Shown here piece after piece: positions 50,490-58,987 of a stretch of 64,000 bases of DNA (its first letter is position 1; every line of letters starts with the position of its first letter). Below the pieces are notes generated by a model. The model ran no database searches and was not told the origin of the DNA. It saw only the letters and a program-made list of their open reading frames with translations. The position numbers were made by a program, and so were the translations under genes. Where the stretch lies: positions 434,001 to 498,000 of the forward strand of contig NZ_JAIVLF010000005.1 in the NCBI RefSeq assembly GCF_020524485.1. Direction: 5' to 3'. The DNA comes from Novosphingobium profundi. GTDB lineage: Bacteria; Pseudomonadota; Alphaproteobacteria; Sphingomonadales; Sphingomonadaceae.

Positions 50490-51692
50490 ATGGCATCCCA
50501 TGTTCTTGCCGATGCACAGCCCTCGCATTCGGCCCCTCAGCCCCTGAAATCCGGCTGGCCGTGCCACGAGGCCGACGAAATTGCAGCCGTGAGCGAAGTC
50601 CTGCAATCCGGGCGGGTAAACGCACTCGTGCACGGCGATGAGACCCGCAGCTTCGCGCAGGAGTTCGCCGCCTACAACGGTATGCCGCACGGCATATGCG
50701 TCGCCAATGGCACTGTCTCGCTCGAGATCGCCCTCAAGGCGCTGGACATCGGGCCGGGCGACGAGGTCATCGTGCCGGCCCGCAGCTTCTTTGCCACCGC
50801 CAGCGCAGTGCTCGCGGTGGGGGGGAGCCTTGCCTTCGCCGATGTGGAGCCCGACAGCCAGAACATCGATCCGGTCTCGGTCGAACGCCTCGTCGGTGCA
50901 CGCACACGTGCGGTCATCTGCGTCCACCATGCCGGATGGCCCTGCGATATGGACCGGCTCGTGGCGCTATGCGCACGCCATGGCCTCGCGCTCCTCGAAG
51001 ACTGCGCGCAGGCGCACGGGGCCCAGTGGCACGGGCGCCGGGTCGGCTCGTTCGGCACCGCCGCCTCGTTCTCGTTCTGCACCGACAAGATCATGTCGAC
51101 CGGCGGCGAAGGGGGCATGATCCTGCTGCGCGAGAGAGATGCCTGGGAGACGGGCTGGTCGATCAAGGATCACGGCAAGGACCTTGCCATGCTGCGCGAT
51201 GGCAAGGGGAGGCCTGGGGAATTCCGCTATGTCCACGCCCGGCCGGGCTCGAATCACCGGATGACCGAGATGCAGGCCGCGATCGGCCGTCGCCAACTCA
51301 CCAAGCTGGAGGACTGGCTCACGCAGCGGCGTGCGAATGCACAGGCGCTCTGCACCGCCCTTGCTCCGCTTTCCGGCATCGCGCCTCCCGCGCCGCCCGA
51401 GCATGTGCGCCACGCCTGGTACAAGTTCTATGTCCAGCTCGCCCCCGATCTGGCCGAACGCCGGCTCGATATCATCGCGGCTCTGCACGAAAGAGGCATT
51501 CCGGCGGCCAGCGGATCGTGCCCGGACATGAGCCGCGAGCGCGCACTCGACGCCCAGCCGTTTCGGTGTGACGGCGCGCTGGAAGCCGCCAACGCACTTG
51601 GCGCACGCACCCTCATGTTTCCCTGCGACCACACCCTTTCGCCCCGCGACATGCAGCGCATCGGCGAGGCTCTGGCCGAGGTGGTGACCTAA
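50490..51692 (+). CDS. DegT/DnrJ/EryC1 sugar aminotransferase
   Basis: A 400-residue PLP enzyme. ANGTVSLEIALKALDIGPGDEVIVPARSFFATA is cut here into its key parts: ANGTVSLE and GDEVIVPARSF. EDCAQAHGA and the Lys in FCTDKIMSTGGEGG (PLP lysine) follow. It aminates the 4-keto sugar made by the upstream dehydratase. AAGGAG stands 10 nt before the ATG. Stop and next start overlap (TAATG), coupling it to the sulfotransferase. Confidence 0.9.
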   Translation: MASHVLADAQPSHSAPQPLKSGWPCHEADEIAAVSEVLQSGRVNALVHGDETRSFAQEFAAYNGMPHGICVANGTVSLEIALKALDIGPGDEVIVPARSFFATASAVLAVGGSLAFADVEPDSQNIDPVSVERLVGARTRAVICVHHAGWPCDMDRLVALCARHGLALLEDCAQAHGAQWHGRRVGSFGTAASFSFCTDKIMSTGGEGGMILLRERDAWETGWSIKDHGKDLAMLRDGKGRPGEFRYVHARPGSNHRMTEMQAAIGRRQLTKLEDWLTQRRANAQALCTALAPLSGIAPPAPPEHVRHAWYKFYVQLAPDLAERRLDIIAALHERGIPAASGSCPDMSRERALDAQPFRCDGALEAANALGARTLMFPCDHTLSPRDMQRIGEALAEVVT

Positions 51693-52573
51693 TGGCGGTA
51701 TCGCGCGCACGCTCCGAGCCCAGGTGGCAACCCGACTTCGTGGTGATCGGCGCGGCCAAGGCTGCGACGACCTGGATCCAGGCTCGGCTCCAGGAAAATC
51801 CGACTGTCTACATGCCCGATCCCGAACCCCATTACTTCAGCACATACTACGCCGAAGGCGAAGACCATTACCGCGGCTTTTTCAACGAGATCCCCGAGGG
51901 CGTCACCTGCATCGGGGAAAAGTCCGCCGACTACCTTGCCCATCCCGAAGCGCCCGCGCGGCTGGCCCGAATGCTCCCCCATGCCCGTCTCGTCGTGATG
52001 CTGCGCGATCCGGTCGAGAGAGCCTATTCGGATTACAAGATGTTCTACCGGCGCGGCACCGTCACCGGACCGCCCGAGGACTATCTGGTCGATCTCGCCA
52101 ATCCGCACCCGCGCTTTCTCGAGGATGGCCTCTATGCCCGCCACCTCGACCGCTGGCTGGAGGTCTTCCCGCGCGAGCAGATCCGGGTCTACCTGCACGA
52201 GGATCTCGACGAGCGCCCACGCGAGGTCCTCGCCGAGGTGTCCCGCCATATCGGCCTGGAGCCGACACTTCCCGACACCATCGACACCACGCACGAGAAT
52301 TCGAGCCGGACAATGATCCTGCCCCTGCCGCTGCGCCGGATGCTGGCTCCCTTCAAGGATGCCGCGCGCCCCTTGCGGGGCACCCCCATCTTCGAAGGCG
52401 CGCGCTCGCTCCTCGCCCAGGAAATGCGCTATCCGCCCCTGAGCACGAGCCTGCGCGCGCGGCTATGCGAGTTCTACGCGCCCGACACGCAAAGGCTGGG
52501 TACGCTCATCGAACGCTCCCTCGACTGCTGGCAAAGTGCCCGGACCCCGATCCCCGCGCAGGCCTCGAGGTAA
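51692..52573 (+). CDS. Sulfotransferase (PAPS-dependent)
   Basis: A 293-residue cytosolic-type sulfotransferase. FVVIGAAKAATTWIQARL is the 5'-phosphosulfate loop (about residues 16-33), and VVMLRDPVERAYSDYKMFYR is the 3'-phosphate motif (about residues 101-120). It resembles heparan-N-deacetylase/sulfotransferase-like domains. Its position within the polysaccharide operon, coupled to the aminotransferase, indicates a sulfated sugar or polymer. No signal peptide, so modification would happen on the cytoplasmic side. Confidence 0.87.
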   Translation: MAVSRARSEPRWQPDFVVIGAAKAATTWIQARLQENPTVYMPDPEPHYFSTYYAEGEDHYRGFFNEIPEGVTCIGEKSADYLAHPEAPARLARMLPHARLVVMLRDPVERAYSDYKMFYRRGTVTGPPEDYLVDLANPHPRFLEDGLYARHLDRWLEVFPREQIRVYLHEDLDERPREVLAEVSRHIGLEPTLPDTIDTTHENSSRTMILPLPLRRMLAPFKDAARPLRGTPIFEGARSLLAQEMRYPPLSTSLRARLCEFYAPDTQRLGTLIERSLDCWQSARTPIPAQASR

Positions 52574-52638
52574 TGCCTCGTGTCCGCGCCCCGGCTCCAG
52601 AATAGGTAGCACCCTGTTCGAATTCGGGGGTATCTAGC

Positions 52639-52681
52639 CCTGAATAGCACCTCCGATTCAGGCCGATACAGGTTAGCCTGT
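52639..52681. repeat. Two small inverted repeats before the OPX gene
   Basis: CCTGAAT (52639-52645) and ATTCAGG (52656-52662) form one dyad. ACAGG-TTAG-CCTGT (52668-52681) forms another. They lie in the 190-bp gap between the sulfotransferase and the OPX lipoprotein, and could be an operator, a terminator or both. Confidence 0.35.
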
Positions 52682-52763
52682 GCTCATCCTACCCGTTCAT
52701 TGGTCCTGCCCCCTTGCGCCGCATGGCACGCGCGGGCCGGGCCAGCCGTTTCAGGAGCCGAGC

Positions 52764-53360
52764 ATGACCGCCCCCGCGCCTCGCCGACATCTCTTCGCAA
52801 AGACCTCCGTTCTTGTCTGCACGGTTACCGCCATGGCGCTCGCCGGTTGCACTTCGCCTACCGGATCGTTGCCCGCGCTCGCCGAGATGGAAGCAGCTCC
52901 TTACCAGGTGGCCGCGGGTGACAAGATCCACGTCGCGATACAGGAGCTCGAGGACGCCAGCGGCGACTACGTCGTCGAGGAGACGGGCACGATCTCGATG
53001 CCCTACGTCAAGACGATGCCGGTCGCCGGGCTCAGCTACCGCGAGATCGAACAGGGCATCGCGGGCCGGCTTCTTTCCCAAGGCATCCTCGTCGGTGAGC
53101 CGGTGGTCAATGTCCGCCCGATCGAACTTCGCCCCTTCTACGTGACCGGCGAAGTCAACCGGCCGGGCGAGTTTCCTTATCGCCACGGCATGACCGTGCT
53201 TGCCGCTCTCTCCGCCGCAGGCGGGTACACGTACCGCGCCTCGACCGGAAAGGTCTCGATCACGCGCTCGGTCGACGGGCGGGACATCATCGCCAAGGCA
53301 ACCGAGACGACACCGATACAACCCGGTGACAGAATCCAGGTCTTCGAACGCTGGTTCTGA
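52764..53360 (+). CDS. Polysaccharide export lipoprotein (OPX/Wza-like)
   Basis: A 198-residue outer-membrane lipoprotein. The lipobox MALAGC places the acylated Cys at residue 29. A Poly_export domain follows (AAGDKIHVAIQELEDASGDYVV, GTISMPYVKTMPVAGL) and one SLBB unit (FYVTGEVNRPGEFPYRHGMTVLAALSAAGGY in part). It forms the periplasmic/outer-membrane channel for polymer exit. AGGAG upstream of ATG 52764 fixes the start; the longer open frame to 52680 is not needed. Short relative to E. coli Wza, as in GumB-like proteins. Confidence 0.9.
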   Translation: MTAPAPRRHLFAKTSVLVCTVTAMALAGCTSPTGSLPALAEMEAAPYQVAAGDKIHVAIQELEDASGDYVVEETGTISMPYVKTMPVAGLSYREIEQGIAGRLLSQGILVGEPVVNVRPIELRPFYVTGEVNRPGEFPYRHGMTVLAALSAAGGYTYRASTGKVSITRSVDGRDIIAKATETTPIQPGDRIQVFERWF

Positions 53361-53362
53361 CC

Positions 53363-54604
53363 ATGAAGGCCCGTCTCGCGCTCTCCGCGCTCGTCCTCGA
53401 CCTGGGTGCCCTGGGCGCCCTTGCCGCCCCTGCCCGTGCGCAGACCGAAACCCTCGGAAGTACTGCACCCACGGTCTATCCCGACGATCCCGAATACCGG
53501 GCGCAACCGATCCGCCTGGGCGGCCTCAGCCTGACCACCAACGCCAATGTCCGGCTGAACTACGACAGCAACATCTACGCCGCGCCCATCGAACGGTACG
53601 ACGATGTCTACGCCGATTTCTCGGGTGAAGTGCGCGCCGACAGCAGCCCTGGGCCCGTTACGCTGACGGGCGGGGTTACGGGAACCGTGCGCCGCTACGC
53701 GAGCCGGAGCACCGAGAATTCCGAACGCTGGCGTCTGGATGCAACGGTGAAGTGGTCCCCCTCCCGCACCTCGCTCTATTCACTTGGCGCCAGCCTGCAA
53801 CGCGCGGTCGAGGATCGCAGCGATTCCGAAGCCCGTACCAACCCGGATCGCGGCCCGCGCCGGTTCGACATCCTGGCCACCGAGTTTCACCTGCGCACGC
53901 AGCCCGGGCGTCTCCTGTTCGATCTCCAGGCCAGTGCAACTCGCTTCGATGCTCTGTCCGGCATCGACGCCGACCGCGATTTCTCCGCCTACAACGGCCA
54001 GGCGGCCGTGGGCCTTCGCGTGGGAGGCACCGTGTTCGTCACCGCCAGCACCTTCGTCAATCGCCGCGAGTTCCGCCTTTCGCGAACCCCGGCCGGTTTC
54101 GAACGGGATACGACGACCTACGGCGGCCAGCTCGGGCTCAACGTCGAACCTGGAGGGCTCTTCGAAGGGCGTCTGGGCGTAGGTGTCTTTCGCTATGACC
54201 CTGACGAGCCGACCGCGCCCGGCCGCACCGGCCTGTCGGTCTCGGGCGCCCTGATCTACCGCCCTTCGCGGCGCACCGCGCTCCTTCTTGATGCCTTCAA
54301 CGGCGATGTTGCGACCTTCCGCACCGGCGCGCAGGGACGTACCGACACCCGCTTGCGGCTCACCGCCGAGCAGGAAATACGGCACAACCTGTTCGCCAAG
54401 TTGAGTGGCAGCTTCCGGCGCAGCAAGTTCGTGGGCACCGGGATAAGCGAAGACACCGCGACCGTATCGGGCGAGATCGAGCACGTGATCGCCCGCAATA
54501 TCTCAATCAGTCTCGACGCCCAGTTCTCCAAGCGCACGAGCGAACGGTTCGCAGCACGTTTCGAACGCTTTCGCGCCGGCTTCAGCCTGCGCGCCCGGTT
54601 CTGA
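53363..54604 (+). CDS. Outer-membrane beta-barrel protein of the EPS locus
   Basis: A 413-residue exported protein: signal peptide to APARA-Q (about residue 26), then alternating beta strands and a terminal Phe (FSLRARF), features of an outer-membrane barrel. Strands such as NANVRLNYDSNIYAAP and YRPSRRTALLLDAF recur. It begins 2 bp after the OPX stop. Similar barrels accompany OPX proteins in other alphaproteobacterial EPS clusters, where they may complete the outer-membrane passage. No enzymatic motif. Confidence 0.8.
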   Translation: MKARLALSALVLDLGALGALAAPARAQTETLGSTAPTVYPDDPEYRAQPIRLGGLSLTTNANVRLNYDSNIYAAPIERYDDVYADFSGEVRADSSPGPVTLTGGVTGTVRRYASRSTENSERWRLDATVKWSPSRTSLYSLGASLQRAVEDRSDSEARTNPDRGPRRFDILATEFHLRTQPGRLLFDLQASATRFDALSGIDADRDFSAYNGQAAVGLRVGGTVFVTASTFVNRREFRLSRTPAGFERDTTTYGGQLGLNVEPGGLFEGRLGVGVFRYDPDEPTAPGRTGLSVSGALIYRPSRRTALLLDAFNGDVATFRTGAQGRTDTRLRLTAEQEIRHNLFAKLSGSFRRSKFVGTGISEDTATVSGEIEHVIARNISISLDAQFSKRTSERFAARFERFRAGFSLRARF

Positions 54605-54654
54605 AGAGGCCAGCACCGATCAACCCGGGGCCCCTGCCCCCCCCCCGCCTCACA

Positions 54655-55854
54655 TCATGGCGCGGCAAGCTCGGCATAGACCGCCGCCACCTGCTCGGCA
54701 TGGTGCTCGCGCGAGAAGCGCGCGCGGGCCGCGACTTGCGCCCGCAAGCACATGGCCTGGCGCTGCTCGGGCTCGGCAAGAAGGCGCGCGACGGCGCGGG
54801 CCATTCCCGCAGGATCATCGAGATCACACAGCATCCCGCAGTCGCCTTCAAGCGCCTCGGGATTGCCCCCCGAACGGGTCGCCACGACAGGCGTCTTCAC
54901 CAGCATCGCCTCGACCAGCGTGCGTCCCAGCGGCTCACGCGAGGCGGGCACCAGCAGCACGTCACACCCCGCCAGCCAGGCGTGACCGGGTGATCGGAAC
55001 CCCATCATGTGCGCCCGCGCATTGCCTCCGATCCGCGCGGCACGCTCGGGCAGAAGCTCCCCGTATTCGGTGTTGCGCGGGTCGCCGAAGAGCAGCCCGT
55101 GGACAGGTCTATCGACCAGACGCCCCAGTTCCTCGACCGTGTCGAGAAAGCCCATCGGGCGCTTTCGTTCGATGAAGTTCCCGAAATAGCCGCACAGGAC
55201 CGCGTTGGCCGGGGCTCCGATATGTTCGAGGATTCGGGCCCGCATGGTCTCCCGGCTGGCCTCAACCTGCGTGTCGAAGGGGCTGTGGACGACCTGCGCG
55301 CGCTGTGCGGCGCGCGAGCCTTGTGCAGGCAGAGAGAAGCGGGACACGGTCAGGATCCGGTCGGCCAGGAACGGCGCGACGTAGCGCAGCCCCCGCGCGG
55401 ATGGATCGCCGCGGTGGTGCCACAGCAACCGGCTTCCCGCGAGGTGCGCGGCCAGCGCCCAGGCCGCATGGCTGCGCCCGTCGTTGCTGTGAACGATATC
55501 CACGCCCCGCGCCTGCAGAAAGCGGCTTCGCGCCCGCACCCCGGCAAGCGCGCCAAGCGCCTTGGCCGGACCGATCCGAGCTCCGGGCACGAGCGACTGG
55601 CGCGGTGGTGCGGGATCGGCGGCCTGCGGCCAGGACGCAAAGAACTCGGCGATATCCCCGCCCGGCCTCTCGGGCACGATCAGGGCGTGGTAACGGGTCG
55701 GATCGAGTTGCTCGAGGAGCCCGCGCACCGACATGTGGCTGCCGCCAAGCTCGTCCCCGCTGAAGGGAAAACAGATCGTCAGCGGACGACCCTGCGCGCG
55801 GGCGCGGCCGACCGATGGTACGGAGGCGAGCTGCGCGCTGGCGAGGCCGCTCAC
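54655..55854 (-). CDS. Glycosyltransferase family 4
   Basis: A 399-residue GT-B enzyme. FSGDELGGSHMSVRGLLEQL near the N terminus and PASREPLGRTLVEAMLVKTPV with the E-x7-E pattern are typical. It is on the minus strand, coupled by 4 bp to the polysaccharide-lyase-like gene and convergent with the barrel gene (50-bp gap). Probably adds one sugar of the repeat unit. The first 25 residues before LTICFPFSG look non-conserved, so a later start is possible. Confidence 0.85.
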   Translation of the reverse strand: MSGLASAQLASVPSVGRARAQGRPLTICFPFSGDELGGSHMSVRGLLEQLDPTRYHALIVPERPGGDIAEFFASWPQAADPAPPRQSLVPGARIGPAKALGALAGVRARSRFLQARGVDIVHSNDGRSHAAWALAAHLAGSRLLWHHRGDPSARGLRYVAPFLADRILTVSRFSLPAQGSRAAQRAQVVHSPFDTQVEASRETMRARILEHIGAPANAVLCGYFGNFIERKRPMGFLDTVEELGRLVDRPVHGLLFGDPRNTEYGELLPERAARIGGNARAHMMGFRSPGHAWLAGCDVLLVPASREPLGRTLVEAMLVKTPVVATRSGGNPEALEGDCGMLCDLDDPAGMARAVARLLAEPEQRQAMCLRAQVAARARFSREHHAEQVAAVYAELAAP

Positions 55855-57254
55855 AGCCCGAAGCCCCGCTCGCGCGATGTCAGGAAGTCCTCGAAGTTGG
55901 AGACCCCGTTGCCGTTGGCATCGGCCCAGGCATCCGACTTAGCGGGATTGGCGCCATGGCTGGCCTCCCAGCTATCGTCCATGCCGTCCTTGTCCGCATC
56001 GGGATAGGGGTTCGCGGCGGGCTGGTAGGGAAGCGCGGGGGCAGGAGAACCAATCTGTCCGGTGCGGTTGCGCACGTCGGACAGGATCTCGTCATCGATG
56101 TCATCGCGCGGGAACGCACCCGAACGGGCAAGCACGGTGTAGAACGAGGCATTGGCGGTCTGCGGCGTGACGGTCAGCGGACACGGGCCATCGGGCACCC
56201 GCGCGACATCGACCTCGGGGCTGATGTGCTTGAAGTTGCCTTCGTACTTGTTGCCCCAGAGGTAGATCTGGGCGCGGCCGGTCGATCCAATCGTCTCGCG
56301 CGCGATGCCCCGGCTGTTGGTGTTGGTGTTGTTGCCCGCCAGGAACGTGTTGCTGACGATCGAGACTGGCGAGCCGCCATAGGTCTCCCAGACCTCCGCA
56401 AATTCCGACTGGGCGTTGTAGAGGATGTTGTTCACGACCTCGACGCACGAGCCTCTGGGGAAATTGATGTCGGGATTGCGGTCGCCGTTGTGCGCGCAGA
56501 TGTTGTTGATGAAGCTGAGGTTCTGCTTGTCCTTCGGGTCGCTGGCAAGCAGCGCGCACTTGTCATGCTTGGGGATGCCCCAGGCGAAGATCGAGTTGCT
56601 GATCGTGACGAGATCGTTGTCGGCATAGCCATTGATCCCCTCGTCGCGCGACCACGAGGTGCTGACGTGGTCGATGATTACCTTGGAGCTGTTTTCGATC
56701 GTGATGTTGTCCTCGGCGCCGCGGTACTTGCCCGCCTTGTCGTTGCGCACGCGGATGTGGCGCACGACCACATCGTGCGAGTTCTTGATGACGAGCGGCG
56801 TCTGCCCGTTGGCTCCGCCGTTGTGGCTGAGCGTGATGCCGCCGCCCGGCGCGGTCTGTCCGGCGATGGTGATGTAGGGATAGCGGATGCGCGGCGGGCG
56901 CTGGGTGAAGCGGATCACCCCGTTCACGCGGAAGACGCAGACCCGCGGGAACTTGTAGTCGATACACGAGCGCAGCGATCCGGGACCGCCATCGGCAAGT
57001 GTCGTGACATAGATGATCCGCCCCCCGCGCCCTCCGGCGCTGACCGCACCATACCCCATGGCGCCGGGAAAGGCCTTCTGCCCCGCGGGCGTGCGCACGA
57101 CCGGGGCCGAAGCTGCCGCGCTTGGCGGCGCGCAATCGGTGAGCGCCAGGCCGACAAGCCCTGCGAACACAAGCCCGCGCTTCGCCGTGAACCGCCCCTC
57201 CAGGGGCCGCTGCGCGCGATCCGTGCTCGCCCGTTCCTGCTTTGCTGTACGCAC
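55851..57254 (-). CDS. Pectate-lyase-like right-handed beta-helix protein
   Basis: A 467-residue exported protein with a hydrophobic signal (GLVFAGLVGLALTDC) whose Cys could be lipidated, although the lipobox is poor. Parallel beta-helix rungs of the PL1 type follow: ITIAGQTAPGGGITL, VVVRHIRVRND, IDHVSTSWSRDEGIN. A C-terminal calcium-binding-like segment reads DADKDGMDDSWE and ADANGNGVSNFEDFL. It may trim or release the exopolysaccharide. It is transcribed opposite to Wzy and Wzx, with a glycosyltransferase behind it. Confidence 0.82.
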   Translation of the reverse strand: MRTAKQERASTDRAQRPLEGRFTAKRGLVFAGLVGLALTDCAPPSAAASAPVVRTPAGQKAFPGAMGYGAVSAGGRGGRIIYVTTLADGGPGSLRSCIDYKFPRVCVFRVNGVIRFTQRPPRIRYPYITIAGQTAPGGGITLSHNGGANGQTPLVIKNSHDVVVRHIRVRNDKAGKYRGAEDNITIENSSKVIIDHVSTSWSRDEGINGYADNDLVTISNSIFAWGIPKHDKCALLASDPKDKQNLSFINNICAHNGDRNPDINFPRGSCVEVVNNILYNAQSEFAEVWETYGGSPVSIVSNTFLAGNNTNTNSRGIARETIGSTGRAQIYLWGNKYEGNFKHISPEVDVARVPDGPCPLTVTPQTANASFYTVLARSGAFPRDDIDDEILSDVRNRTGQIGSPAPALPYQPAANPYPDADKDGMDDSWEASHGANPAKSDAWADANGNGVSNFEDFLTSRERGFGL

Positions 57255-57603
57255 CGCGCTCTCCCGTTCGCGCCAGCTTCAGGTGAAAGGTTGCCGACCG
57301 GCTGGCGCATACGCGATCGGAACAGGATGCGAGGTCAGGCACCGCGCGGATGAGGCTCGCGCCTTCGCCCATGAGCTTCGGGCTCTCCCCCGGAGGCCTG
57401 CGCGCCGCGTGTACGCCCGTGCGTCTGGGTCAAGACGCGGCTCCACGCGACCGGCCAAGTGTGGGTGCGCCCTGCCCCCCGGACAAGCTATCCTTTGGGT
57501 ATAATGCACCCGTCGCGATGCCCCTTTGGCGTTACCGACAATGCGCCGCGCATTCTCCACACTCGCCTTTGCCTGCCGGCCCCGTGCGTTTCATGCTTGC
57601 GTC
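57255..57603. other. Divergent intergenic region, lyase / Wzy
   Basis: A 349-bp gap that must hold both promoters. A perfect TATAAT (57500-57505) on the plus strand could serve Wzy, with a leader of about 90 nt. Only a poor -35 (GGACAA, 57481-57486, short spacing) goes with it. No ribosome site is evident before the chosen Wzy start. Confidence 0.45.
57500..57505 (+). promoter_or_regulatory. Candidate -10 box for the wzy operon
   Basis: TATAAT exactly matches the -10 consensus and is rare in this GC-rich sequence. It stands about 100 bp before the Wzy start. The -35 partner is weak, so an activator may be needed. Confidence 0.4.
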
Positions 57604-58986
57604 ATGGCCACCAGCCCTTCCCCTTGCGCATCTCTCGGCGGCAGCGACACGCGCCCGGCAGGCGTGCGCCCCCCCTCGGAATGGGCGCCGTCCATCCCGG
57701 TCCCACGTTCACGCCAGGAACGGGCTCTTGGCCTCCTCCTGCCCGGAGCGGCCTTCTTCCTGTCCTGGTGGCAAGCTGGTCGCTTGCCGGGAATGAACAT
57801 CTCGATCTCCGATGTCGCGCTGTTCACGGCCCTTGCCCTCGCGCTCGTCACAGGTGGCCTCAACGCGCGCATGTTCGCACGCTACACCGCGCTGTGGGTT
57901 GCCGGGCTAACGATGCTGCTGGGCGGGATGCTGGTCGGCTCGCTCGTCCACGGCGATTTCATGCGCTGGCCAATCGTGGCGGGGCAATATGCCTTTGCCA
58001 TGCTGCTGGTGCCAATGCTCCTGACTTCGTGTTCCCGCCCCGTTCTCGAACGCTGCGCGACGGCCTACATTCTGGGCGTGGCGGTCTCGCAGGTCATCGG
58101 CATCACGCTCATAACCCTGTTCGACCGCGCACAGGTCAGCGCGCTGGTGAATGAGCATGTCGTCTATGGGAACGGGCGTCTGGGCGCGATGACCGGAGAG
58201 CCCAATTCCAATGGCGCGGTCTGCGCCTTCGCGCTGATCTTCCTCATCCGGGGTGTGATGACCGGACGGCTTGGCACGATCTACGCGCTGATCCTCGCGC
58301 TCTGCGTGATCGCAGGGCTGGTCTATTCCGCCACCTTTACCGGCACGTTCGCCGCCCTGCTTGCCTGCGGCTTCGTGCTGGGCCTCTCGCGGCTGGGCAC
58401 CTTCGTGCGCATCGCCGTCCCCCTTGCCCTGATCGTGCTGGCCTACACCAGCCTAGGCGGTCCGGTGCCCAGTATCTTCGAAGAGCGTGTCGGCGAGGCC
58501 CTCATGACCGGAGATCCGACCCGGGCCGGGACGTTTGTGGGCCGCTCGGCACTGATCGTCGAGGCCTGGCAACTGGCCGACGACCATCTGCTCATAGGCC
58601 TTGGCAGCGACGGATACCGTGTCGCGAGCCCCCACGGGATGCCGGTTCACCAGCTTTACCTGCTGGTCCTGAACGAGGGCGGGATCGTCTCCTTCCTCGG
58701 CCTGTGCCTGATGGCGCTGGCGCTTCTCCTCCAGGGCAAGGCCATCGCGGGCGTGAGCCGGATCGAGGGCATTTCCTGCCTCGCGATCCTGGCCGTGTTC
58801 TTCATCTACACCATGTCCTTGCCGCACATGTTTGCCCGGCTCTGGAATGGCCCTGTCATGTTGATGTTCGCGCTGGCCTGGATCGCGACGCGCTCGGCAC
58901 AGGGACTGGCCGCAGGCGGCGACCGGATGGCATACGGGCCTGGGCCGGGGCTTGCGTCCGGCTCCCGCCACCAGCAGCTGACCTGA
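57604..58986 (+). CDS. O-antigen ligase/polymerase-like protein (Wzy)
   Basis: A protein of about 460 residues with around ten to twelve transmembrane helices and a periplasmic loop between them (region with IFEERVGEALMTGDPTRAGTF). GLGSDGYRVASPHGMPVHQLYLLVLNEGG is the Wzy_C signature, here mentioned by its parts GLGSDGYRV and HQLYLLVLNEGG. It would polymerise lipid-linked repeat units in the periplasm. The start is uncertain: ATG 57604 is used, an ATG at 57526 would add 26 residues, and the first helix begins only near residue 45. It is followed after 1 bp by Wzx. Confidence 0.82.
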   Translation: MATSPSPCASLGGSDTRPAGVRPPSEWAPSIPVPRSRQERALGLLLPGAAFFLSWWQAGRLPGMNISISDVALFTALALALVTGGLNARMFARYTALWVAGLTMLLGGMLVGSLVHGDFMRWPIVAGQYAFAMLLVPMLLTSCSRPVLERCATAYILGVAVSQVIGITLITLFDRAQVSALVNEHVVYGNGRLGAMTGEPNSNGAVCAFALIFLIRGVMTGRLGTIYALILALCVIAGLVYSATFTGTFAALLACGFVLGLSRLGTFVRIAVPLALIVLAYTSLGGPVPSIFEERVGEALMTGDPTRAGTFVGRSALIVEAWQLADDHLLIGLGSDGYRVASPHGMPVHQLYLLVLNEGGIVSFLGLCLMALALLLQGKAIAGVSRIEGISCLAILAVFFIYTMSLPHMFARLWNGPVMLMFALAWIATRSAQGLAAGGDRMAYGPGPGLASGSRHQQLT

Positions 58987-58987
58987 G

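Noticed and set aside
54637..54645. Run of nine C residues, considered as a phase-variation tract
   Set aside because: It lies outside both convergent genes (past the stop of the barrel gene and 9 bp past the stop of the glycosyltransferase), so slippage would not alter a protein.
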